7,127 nucleotides of DNA from Candidatus Eiseniibacteriota bacterium (GTDB lineage Bacteria > Eisenbacteria > RBG-16-71-46): NCBI GenBank assembly GCA_021414165.1, contig JAIOPA010000180.1, positions 1 to 7,127 of the forward strand. Reading direction: 5' to 3'. This document shows positions 1-6,400 of this stretch, piece after piece (positions within the stretch are counted from its first letter, which is position 1; each line of letters opens with the position of its first letter). Under the pieces are notes generated by a model. It was not told the DNA's origin. It did not search any database and worked only from the letters and a program-made list of their open reading frames with translations. The position numbers and the translations under genes were made by a program.

Positions 1-321
1 CTCCAGGTACAGCGCAGGGTTGCGCTGCGGAACGCGGATCTCCTCGAGGTCGGCACGCAGCGCGGCGATGCGCGAACGCAGCAGCGCGAAGTCCACGCGC
101 GGCTCGAGCGGCAACTCTTCCCACGGCACCGATGCGACCAAGCGCTGATCGAGGTCGCGCAGCCACGCCGCACGCGCCTTCAAGCCGTCGGGTGAATCGT
201 CCGGCATGAGGTGGTCGTAGTCGTGGATGCCCGCCTCGGTGGCCGCGACGGGATGGTGCTTCATGAAGAGTTCAACGAACTCCTCACTGAGCGCCGTGAA
301 GGTGCGGATGGTCTCGATCAT
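1..321 (-). CDS. DUF885 family protein, N-terminal part (runs off the left edge)
   Basis: An open frame of 107 codons starts at ATG 321 and continues without a stop through base 1, so the C-terminal part is outside the window. The N-terminus reads through a helix ending in FMKHHPVAATEAGIHDYD (residues 19-36), then MPDDSPDG (39-46), and later RVPQRNPALYLE at the edge. The pattern of a helix, then P-x-A-A-T-x-x-G-x-H-x-Y-D, then a D-x-S-P element, is how DUF885 proteins begin. These are usually 550-600 residues, often exported, and placed by fold near zinc metallopeptidases; the catalytic part would lie beyond the window. No signal peptide is visible from this start. An in-frame GTG at 358-360 would add 13 residues; an in-frame TAG lies just upstream of it. 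ATG 321 has only a weak purine-rich stretch as ribosome site. Substrate unknown. Confidence 0.62.
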   Translation of the reverse strand, partial: MIETIRTFTALSEEFVELFMKHHPVAATEAGIHDYDHLMPDDSPDGLKARAAWLRDLDQRLVASVPWEELPLEPRVDFALLRSRIAALRADLEEIRVPQRNPALYLE

Positions 322-387
322 GCGGTCGTGGGCCCGATTCCGTGGGAGAGAGGCGCGCACGCGGGCGCGCTAGCCTTGTGACCCACC

Positions 388-416
388 ATGATATCGGCTT
401 TTCGGACCATTGGCTT
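388..416 (-). promoter_or_regulatory. Candidate promoter for the DUF885 gene
   Basis: On the minus strand a -10-like TATCAT (388-393, five of six matches to TATAAT) lies 17 bases from a poor -35-like AAGCCA (411-416, three of six). It sits in the only noticeably AT-richer patch between the upstream terminator and the DUF885 start. A start of transcription near 381 would give a leader of about 60 bases. The terminator just upstream makes a promoter somewhere here necessary, but this exact site is only a guess by motif, and sigma-factor preferences of this lineage are not known to me. Confidence 0.28.
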
Positions 417-475
417 GACCGGCGTCGTGGCCGGCCCGGGCCGCCACCCCCGGGGGCCGGGGACCGCTGGATCCC

Positions 476-510
476 AAAGAAAATGGGCCCGGGGGACGCC
501 CCCCGGGCCC
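476..510 (-). terminator. Intrinsic terminator of the cold-shock/zinc-ribbon gene
   Basis: On the minus strand, GGGCCCGGGGG (500-510) and CCCCCGGGCCC (485-495) form a perfect 11-bp GC stem closed by a four-base loop (496-499). ATTTTCTTT (476-484) follows immediately. This is the standard rho-independent layout, 20 bases after the stop codon of the gene at 531-1223. The plus strand has no T-run on the other side of the stem, so termination is directional and insulates the DUF885 gene from read-through. Confidence 0.88.
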
Positions 511-523
511 GATCCACCCCACC

Positions 524-541
524 CCCGCGGCTAGCCGCGGG
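524..541. repeat. Perfect 18-bp palindrome covering the stop codon of the cold-shock gene
   Basis: CCCGCGGCTAGCCGCGGG is its own reverse complement and contains the TAG stop (531-533) at its centre. In mRNA it could form a 7-bp stem with a CUAG loop, 13 bases before the terminator stem. It may add to 3'-end stability or simply reflect the GC-rich codons for the final Ser-Arg-Gly. I see no second copy in the window. Confidence 0.5.
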
Positions 542-1223
542 AGACGTTCGCGGCCTGCTTGCCCTTGGGGCCCGAGACCAGGTCGAACTCGACCCGATCG
601 CCCTCGGCGAGCGAGCGGAAGCCGTCGGACGCGATGGCCGAGAAGTGCACGAACACGTCCTCGCCCGAATCCGACTCGATGAAGCCGAAGCCCTTGGCGT
701 CGTTGAACCACTTCACGACACCGCCCATGCGGCCCTCGCTGGGCCCGAGGGGCTCCGACGAACGCGCCGGGCGGCCACCGCCCGCGCCACGCCCACCACC
801 GCCGCCACCGTACCCGCCACCCCCACCGCCGCCGCCGCCGCCACCGTATCCGCCACCACCGCCACCACCGTACCCGCCCCCGCCGCCCTTGTTGGCGTTG
901 AAGCAGTCACGGCACAGGACCGGACGGCCCGGCGTCGGCTGGAACGGCACCTCGGTGTCGCGCCCGCACTGTGAGCACGTCGTGGCGAACATGGCCTTCT
1001 CGCTGCGGCCATAACCACCACCGCCGCCATGGCCACCGTGGCCACCACGGCCGCCACCACCACCGCCATCGCGCTGCGCCTTGCGCTTGTCGCGGCATGC
1101 CTTGCAACGCGTCGGGGCATTGGTGAGCCCGCGTTCCCGGTAGAACGACTGCTCGCCGGCAGTGAAGAGGAACTCCTCACCGCAATCGACACAGGTGATG
1201 CTCTTGTCCTCGGTGTTCGCCAT
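531..1223 (-). CDS. Two zinc ribbons plus glycine-rich linkers plus C-terminal cold-shock domain
   Basis: 230 residues, probably a cytoplasmic single-stranded nucleic-acid (RNA) binding protein. Order: a first zinc ribbon (about 7-51) with C11-x2-C14 and C40-x2-C43, resembling the 'probable zinc-ribbon' family of short bacterial proteins; a Gly/His-rich linker (53-72); a second ribbon with C83-x2-C86 and C104-x2-C107 separated by exactly 17 residues, the CxxC-x17-CxxC type; a second linker (113-150) of glycine runs interrupted by Tyr118, Tyr126 and Tyr138; and a complete cold-shock domain (166-230) with VVKWFN, RNP1 KGFGFI (177-182) and RNP2 VFVHF (190-194). The start ATG 1221-1223 has a good ribosome site, GGAGGT (1235-1240), 11 bases upstream. 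A palindrome at the stop and an intrinsic terminator follow. The domains are recognised from visible motifs; the combined role (RNA chaperone, perhaps zinc-dependent or condensate-forming) is inference. Ordinary bacterial Csp proteins are only the last 66-70 residues of this. Confidence 0.93.
   Translation of the reverse strand: MANTEDKSITCVDCGEEFLFTAGEQSFYRERGLTNAPTRCKACRDKRKAQRDGGGGGGRGGHGGHGGGGGYGRSEKAMFATTCSQCGRDTEVPFQPTPGRPVLCRDCFNANKGGGGGYGGGGGGGYGGGGGGGGGGGYGGGGGGRGAGGGRPARSSEPLGPSEGRMGGVVKWFNDAKGFGFIESDSGEDVFVHFSAIASDGFRSLAEGDRVEFDLVSGPKGKQAANVSRG
792..887 (-). repeat. Poly-glycine/YGG coding tract (low-complexity triplet repeat)
   Basis: Residues 113-144 of the cold-shock/zinc-ribbon protein are 29 glycines and three tyrosines, with an 11-glycine run at 127-137. 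On the plus strand the DNA reads as CCN triplets (ccg, cca, ccc, with gta for Tyr). Glycine codons are mixed (GGC, GGT, GGG), so it is not one pure trinucleotide repeat, but it is repetitive enough to slip in replication or mis-assemble. Length changes in multiples of three would keep the cold-shock domain in frame. A shorter sister tract at 1008-1067 encodes the first Gly/His/Arg linker. Confidence 0.8.
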
Positions 1224-1296
1224 GGCCTCGCTGGACCTCCCGGTACGGACGACTCGTGGTTTCGACTGCGACGACAGGGTGTCCGAAGCACGAACG

Positions 1297-1320
1297 CCCC
1301 AGCAGGCAAGCCTGCAGGGG
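1297..1320 (-). promoter_or_regulatory. Leader hairpin upstream of the cold-shock gene
   Basis: In the minus-strand transcript, CCCCTGCAGGC (1310-1320) pairs with GCCTGCTGGGG (1297-1307). There is one T-T mismatch and a tight loop around CTTG. It lies about 56 bases upstream of the ribosome site and is not followed by a T-run in either direction, so it is not a terminator. It could be a structural element of the leader RNA. The pairing is seen directly; any regulatory role is inference. Confidence 0.45.
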
Positions 1321-1436
1321 CGACGACCTCAGACGTAAGAGCGATGCGGGCACGACGCGAAGGAATACACGGGATCCACCAACGGTCACTGCAAAGCCCA
1401 CTCGACGGACACCCACAGGGGACGGACTGCGCGAGA

Positions 1437-1466
1437 AGTATCCCGCCCGCTGATTGCCGGAGTCAA
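1437..1466 (-). promoter_or_regulatory. Candidate sigma70-type promoter of the cold-shock/zinc-ribbon gene
   Basis: On the minus strand TTGACT (1461-1466, five of six matches to TTGACA) is followed after 18 bases by GATACT (1437-1442, four of six matches to TATAAT). Transcription would begin near 1430, leaving about 205 untranslated bases before ATG 1223. It is the best -35/-10 pair I see in the gap between the exonuclease and cold-shock genes. Confidence 0.45.
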
Positions 1467-1622
1467 CGACCGAAAGTGCCGGGCCGCGGGAATCGCACGG
1501 GCGCTTGGCAAGCGGTCGCGCGGCACGGGCCCAAGGCGTGAACGCACTGGGACCGGAATGCGTTCGAGCCGCTCCGGACGCGGGCGCGACGCACTCCCGC
1601 GTGTCACAACACGCAACCTCGA

Positions 1623-2585
1623 TCAGTCCTCGTTCACCCGCACGCGACGCGGCTTACACAGCGCATGCAGCACGTCGGCCATGGTCGTGACATCGAGCAG
1701 GTTGTGATGGAACACGGGCACCATGGGCCACGGATCCCCGCTCCTTACGTACTCGTGATAGCGCTCGGGGATCTCCTCGCCGGGCACGTCACCGGTGCGG
1801 CGGCGCTTGCAGATGCGCGACTCCAGCGTGGTGAGCCGGCAGTCGGGCAACTCCTCGCGCCAGCGGCGGCGCGAGTGATGCACGAGGTCGAGATGATGCC
1901 GCGGCAGCTGCAGCGCCACGCCGTGCGTGAGCGCGCGCGCATGCAGGAACGGCGCGTCGTAGGACTTGCCGTTGAACGTGATCATGAGCTCGAACTGTTG
2001 CACCTGCTCGGCGACCGCCGCGAGCAGTGCGGCCTCTTCGCCGTAGTGCCGCGCGAAGTACTGGCGCAGCACGAAGTCCTCGCCGTTCCAGAACATGGTG
2101 CCGGCCAGGAACACGGGGCTCGACGACAATCCGCACGTCTCGAGATCCAGGAACAACGCGCGCGACAGCCCCAGATGCCGCACGCTCGACAACTCGATCT
2201 CGCCCGGCGAGGGTTCTGGCAGGCGCCCCCACTGCGGCTTGCGCTTCTCGACCGCACTGCGCAGCCGCTCGTGCACATACACCGAGCCGTGACGCTCGTG
2301 CGTCCACACGCCTCCGGGCAGATAGGCCTCGACGCCCTCGCGCGCAGGATCATCGGAGCCCGTGCGCTTCTTGCGAACGCTGGCCGCCGTGGCGCGCTTG
2401 CGGCGCGCCGGTGCGGGCGGCGCGGCCGCGAGCGCGGCGTCATCGCGTGCGCTCGAGAGCGCATCGGCTGCGGGCGCGACGGCGCTGTCGGCCGTGGAGG
2501 CGAGCGGCCGCAACACGCCCGCGCGGCGCTGGCGCACCAGCTCGCCGAGCCGGTCGCGCAGCGCGTCGCCGCCGCTGCGCGTCAT
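1623..2585 (-). CDS. YprB-like RNase H-fold (DEDD-type) exonuclease domain protein
   Basis: 320 residues, a predicted metal-dependent 3'-5' nuclease of the YprB/RNase_H_2 group. Acidic motifs appear in order: FLDLET with D147 and E149; ITFNGKSYDAPF with D210; HLDLVHHSRRRWR (231-243) followed by LPDCRLTTLE (246-255); and FHHNLLD with D298. The segment DVPGEEIPERYHEYV (266-280) is also characteristic of the group. Residues 1-75 are Ala/Arg/Lys-rich and probably disordered. Bacillus YprB is longer with a C-terminal TPR part; here only 22 residues follow D298, so that part is absent. The frame stays open upstream to 2855, but ATG 2585 is chosen because it overlaps the methyltransferase stop as ATGA and the extra 90 residues are antisense-like low-complexity sequence lying over the methyltransferase. 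Translational coupling is likely, as there is no strong ribosome site. The substrate (DNA or RNA) is not shown by sequence. Confidence 0.83.
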   Translation of the reverse strand: MTRSGGDALRDRLGELVRQRRAGVLRPLASTADSAVAPAADALSSARDDAALAAAPPAPARRKRATAASVRKKRTGSDDPAREGVEAYLPGGVWTHERHGSVYVHERLRSAVEKRKPQWGRLPEPSPGEIELSSVRHLGLSRALFLDLETCGLSSSPVFLAGTMFWNGEDFVLRQYFARHYGEEAALLAAVAEQVQQFELMITFNGKSYDAPFLHARALTHGVALQLPRHHLDLVHHSRRRWREELPDCRLTTLESRICKRRRTGDVPGEEIPERYHEYVRSGDPWPMVPVFHHNLLDVTTMADVLHALCKPRRVRVNED

Positions 2586-3340
2586 GCGCGCAGTTCCGCG
2601 ACCAGCGCGAGACGGCGGCTCTCGGGGCCGTACGACAAGTGCTCCGCGCCACCCGACACGCCCGTGACCACGAGCCCGTGCCGCCGCAACAGCGACGACA
2701 ACTCCGCGCACGTGTAGGCGCGCAGCGAGTACTCCTTGGTGACCTGCGTGCCGCCCTGCGGATCGATGAGCACCTGGCGCGACACCACGCGCGAGGTGAC
2801 CGGATCGAGCGACGTCTCCTCCATGAGCAACGCGCCATCGTCGCGCTGCGTCCACGTGCGCTGCTGCGGCTGCGCGATGAGCTGGTCGCGGTTCATCATC
2901 TCGAGCAGGAACCGGCCGCCCGGGCGCAACGCGGTCGCGACCTCGGCGAGTACGCGCTCGTTGTCGTCGTCGTCGAAGTAACCGAACGACGTGAAGTACG
3001 AGTAGATCGCATCGAAGCCCTGCTGCACGCCGAGCGCGCGCATGTCACCGGTTCGCCACGTCACCTGCACGCCGGCGGCCTGGGCATCGGCCGCGGCGAT
3101 CTCGAGGTAGCGGGGATTGAAGTCGAGTCCGGTCATGCGATAGCCGTGCTGCGCCATCCCGATGGTGTGCCGGCCAAAGCCACACGCCAGGTCGAGCACC
3201 TCGGCGCCCGGGGTCACCCCGAGCGAGGCCGCGATGAAGCGCGTCTCGGCCTCGGTGCGCTCGGGCTGGAACTGGGGGCGGTAGATGCGCAGGTAGTCGT
3301 CGTCAAAGAACGCGACCGGCCATTCCGGCGTGGGGTTCAT
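2582..3340 (-). CDS. Class I SAM-dependent methyltransferase
   Basis: 252 residues, cytoplasmic, transferring a methyl group from S-adenosylmethionine to an unknown acceptor. The Rossmann-fold motifs are complete: motif I EVLDLACGFGRHT (47-59) with D50 and the glycine-rich loop; the acidic end of strand 2 at GLD73; GDM (98-100) for the adenine contact; FDAIYSYFTSFGYF (109-122) as motif IV; and LRPGGRFLLE (138-147) as motif V. The C-terminal third (about 155-245) is a beta-rich extension with SLRAYTCAEL (205-214) before the last helix, as in many small-molecule methyltransferases of this class. ATG 3338-3340 is preferred because GGAGA (3352-3356) lies 11 bases upstream; the same frame is open much further, but that part is antisense to the divergent gene. 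It is the first gene of a likely two-gene operon, sharing ATGA with the exonuclease. Family certain, substrate not recognised. Confidence 0.88.
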   Translation of the reverse strand: MNPTPEWPVAFFDDDYLRIYRPQFQPERTEAETRFIAASLGVTPGAEVLDLACGFGRHTIGMAQHGYRMTGLDFNPRYLEIAAADAQAAGVQVTWRTGDMRALGVQQGFDAIYSYFTSFGYFDDDDNERVLAEVATALRPGGRFLLEMMNRDQLIAQPQQRTWTQRDDGALLMEETSLDPVTSRVVSRQVLIDPQGGTQVTKEYSLRAYTCAELSSLLRRHGLVVTGVSGGAEHLSYGPESRRLALVAELRA

Positions 3341-3387
3341 GGTTGCGGCGGTCTCCAGTGGGGGCGGCAGGGGCTGACGGAGGGCGC

Positions 3388-3415
3388 ATTCTAGCCTCTC
3401 CTGCACAGAGGTGCA
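3388..3415 (-). promoter_or_regulatory. Candidate promoter of the methyltransferase-exonuclease pair, in the divergent intergenic region
   Basis: On the minus strand TAGAAT (3388-3393, five of six matches to TATAAT) lies 16 bases from a weak TGCACC (3410-3415). This predicts a leader of about 40 bases before ATG 3340. The -35-like bases sit inside the 8-bp palindrome GGTGCACC (3410-3417), which could equally be an operator half or chance. The whole gap 3341-3496 must also drive the plus-strand secreted-protein gene, but I see no clear -35/-10 pair in that direction. Confidence 0.38.
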
Positions 3416-3496
3416 CCTACGCTTTCTTGGCCCCCGGCAATGTGTTCGCCCTGCCGGGCCGCCCCCGGGCTGTGCGACCATACCCGCGTGTCCCGT

Positions 3497-6400
3497 ATGC
3501 CCCGCGCTGGCCGGTCCCTGCCCCCTGCCCCGCTCCCCGCTGACCTGCTGCGGTGGTGCGCGGGTGTGCTCGGGCTGCTCGCGGTGCTCCTCACGCCGTC
3601 GCTCGCCCACGCGTTCCGGATCGTCGAGTTCAACCTGGGCTGCGCGAGCGGTGACCGCGCGCCCATGTGGGTGCAGCTCGACGGCCGCGATTTCGATCCG
3701 CTCGATGGCGCGCTCGGCATCCAGACCTACGACCGCGATGGCGTGCTCATCGTGGAGCGGCGCCGCATCTTCGGCTCGCGCTCGGGCTCGATCTGGTTCC
3801 CCGGCGAGCGCTGGTTCTATGGCACGAGTGAGTGCGCCGAGACCTACACCGACTTCGAGAACGCCACGCCGTTCCCCCCCAACGCCACGATGCTCGCCCC
3901 CATGGACACGCTGGCCGGGCGCATCGTGCTGTTTCGCCTCGAGGGCACCACGCGGATACCGCTGCAAACGGTGACGTACGGCCCCACCGGCGACATCGAG
4001 GCTCCGCCGCCCGGCAGCTCGGCGATCCTGGTGGACGACCAGTGGCGCTGGAACCCGACCCCCATCGTGCGGCGCTACGACGGCTTCTCGTTCAGTGGCA
4101 GCGAGTGCCTGCGCTATCCGCGCTTCGCGATCCGCGAACTCATGCTGGCGTGCGAGGACGGCGATACGCGCGGCGGCTTCCTGGAGCTGGAAGCACTTGG
4201 CGTGCGGCCCCGCTACGACGCGCGCATCCAGCTGCGCGCCTACGATCGCTTCGGCGCGCTGCTGGGCGAACTGACGGACCTGTTCGGCGCACGCGCCGGT
4301 GAGTCGTGCGCGACCGGCAGCCGATATCTGCTCGCGAGCGCCGCGTTCGAGGCCGCGGCCGGCGCCACGGTCGACCACGTGTTGCCGTTCGCGCTCGATC
4401 CGCTCGCGGGCCGCATCGAACTCTCGGGCACGTTCCTCGGCACGCCGTGGATGCTCGACTCGCTGTCGTACGACCGCCGCGCGGGCGAGCGCCCGCCCGA
4501 TGGACTCGCTCTGGAGCATGCACCGCTCTCGCGGCTCGTGACGCTGGTCGCACCCTCGCCCACCACTTCGGCGGGCGACACCTTGCGCGTGCCCGAGTGC
4601 GCCTTCGGTTCGCGCGCACCCGCGCCGTTCGTACAAGAGATCGCGTTGCGCTGCGCCGACGGCGGACTCGATGGCCAGTTCGTGGAGTTGTCCGCACGCG
4701 ATGGCCTCGTGACGCTTCGGGGCACGTGGTGGCTGCGCGCGTATGCGCACAGCGGCGCGCGCGCATTCGACCTGCCTTTGCCCGAGGGCATCACGCTCAC
4801 GCCCGACCACGACCTGCTCGTCACCGCCGATGCGCCACTCACGTGGCCACAGCGCGACGCCACCTTGCCCGCGGCACTCGACACGCTGGGCGGCCGCGTG
4901 GAGTTGCTCACCACCGGCACGAGCGGCGACAGCGTGGTGTCGGCACTCGCATGGGGCGGCGACCGCACGCCTCCCGCCGGCACGAGCCTGGGCTCGAATG
5001 GCCGCTCGCGCACCGCGCTGCAGGCGTTCCCGTCGCCCACCGACCTGACCGGCCGCACGTTCGGTACGGGCAACTGCCTGGCGGGCACGTCGCCGCACGC
5101 GTATGTCGTGAGCGAGGTGGGCACGCATTGCCAGGACGGCTCGAGCGACGGCCTGTTCGTGGAGCTGGCGAGCGACTCGCTCCACGATACCTATGACCCG
5201 GCGCTCGGCTTGCGGCTGCGTTCGCCGTCCGGTGCCACGCTCGCCACCTGCTTCCCGCTGTTCGCGCTTGCCCCACGCGGCGAGCGCGCGCCCGGTTCGC
5301 GCTGGCTCGTGACCGCCGCAGGGTTCGCCGCGCGCAACGCGCTCGCGCCCGATGCCGTGCTCGATACCGCACCCGATGCGGGTGCGTCGGTGATCAGCGT
5401 GTTCCGGCGCAACCTCGTGACCGGCGCCGACAGCACGTTGTCGGCCATGGCCGTGAGCGTTGCACCACCCCCGCCCGGGCGGAGCATCGTGCGCGGCCCC
5501 GACGGCGTGTACGGCGCCTCGGGCGTGGTCACGCCCACGCGCGCCGATGGCGCGGTGGTGGCACCGGGCGCGTGCTATGTGCGCGCACAGCCCGAGGCCG
5601 TGCAACTGCACGAGCTGTTCCTGCGCTGTCGCGAGGGCGGCACCGGCGCACGCTATGTGGAGCTCCTGGCCAGCAGCGGCGATGCCTCGTATGCGCCCGA
5701 TCTCATCGTGCGCGTGTTCGATCATGCCGCGCAGCTCACCGGCGTGATCGTGCATCCGTTCGGCGCACTCGAGGGTCAACCGTGGCGCGCGGACCGGCCG
5801 TTCCTGCTGGGCGGCGAACAGGTACAGGAGCAACTCGGCCTGGTGCCCGACGCGCCGTTGCCCGTGGCGCTCGACACCCTGGGTGGCCGCATCCAGTTGT
5901 TGCTCGCCGGCGGCGAGGGCGGTCTGGTGCTCGATGAGTTGCGCTGGGGCACGAGCGCGGTCCCCGTGCCCGAGCCCGGCGCCAGCCTGGTGCGCGACGG
6001 CGAGTCGTGGCGCGAGCAGGCGCTGCCGAGCCCTGCGAATCGCGACCGCGATGGCGTGCGCGTATTGCCGTGCCTGGGCACCTGTCCGCCGCGCACGGTG
6101 CGCATGGCGTTCGGCAGCGACCAACTGGTGACCAGCGCGCGCGCCAGCCTGTCATCGTTCGAGACGCGCGCCGAACTCGATGCCACGCGCGGTGCATGGT
6201 CGATCGAGGCCGGCTTCGATGAGACGCGCGCCGTGCTCCCCGATCGCTTCATCTTGAGCGGCACACGCGATGGCGCGCCGACACTGCTGCGCGCGCGGCT
6301 CGAGTTCGTGGCACAGGCGGCCCAACGCTGCGACTCGCTCGGCCCGTGCTCCGCGAGCCGCGCGAGCGTGGCGCTGCGCGCGAACGGTCACGCGGACTCG

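Larger units (their letters stand above)
1224..1622. other. 399-base intergenic region: leader and promoter of the cold-shock gene
   Basis: No convincing gene lies here; short open frames on both strands have arbitrary composition and no ribosome sites. Read on the minus strand, it starts after the exonuclease stop with a small GCGTGT/ACACGC stem (1599-1614) without a T-run, so only a doubtful terminator. It then has a promoter candidate (1437-1466), a leader of about 205 bases with a hairpin at 1297-1320, and a ribosome site at 1235-1240. A long untranslated leader is a known feature of cold-induced csp genes in enterobacteria; whether this one responds to temperature cannot be read from sequence. 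Confidence 0.6.

Noticed and set aside
431..460. Second stem (CCGGCCC / GGGCCGG) downstream of the terminator
   Set aside because: Seven pairs with a 16-base loop in a G/C-only stretch are expected by chance, and there is no T-run.
780..890. Possible CRISPR or minisatellite array
   Set aside because: The repetition is of glycine codons within one coding frame; there are no equal spacers or conserved direct repeats.
559..1014. Plus-strand open frame rich in PPPYPPPPP
   Set aside because: It is the antisense image of the poly-glycine tract of the cold-shock/zinc-ribbon gene, not a proline-rich protein.
1029..1541. Plus-strand open frame over the cold-shock gene's 5' part and leader
   Set aside because: Antisense to a well-supported coding start, low-complexity beginning, no ribosome site and no recognisable motif.
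1599..1614. GCGTGT/ACACGC stem after the exonuclease stop as a terminator
   Set aside because: Only six base pairs and no T-run follows, so it cannot be supported as an intrinsic terminator.
2586..2855. N-terminal extension of the exonuclease frame
   Set aside because: The 90 extra residues overlap the methyltransferase in another frame and have random Arg/Ala/His composition. The ATGA start at 2585 is far more natural.
2027..3394. Plus-strand open frame of 455 codons
   Set aside because: It runs antisense to the exonuclease and methyltransferase genes, has Arg-rich biased composition and no domain, and the opposite strand shows complete catalytic motifs.
2582..6124. Minus-strand open frame of 1180 codons
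   Set aside because: Only the last 252 codons (2582-3340) are the methyltransferase. The rest lies antisense to the secreted-protein gene, is Arg/Ala/His-rich with no motif, and is explained by GC-rich codons leaving few stops on the opposite strand.
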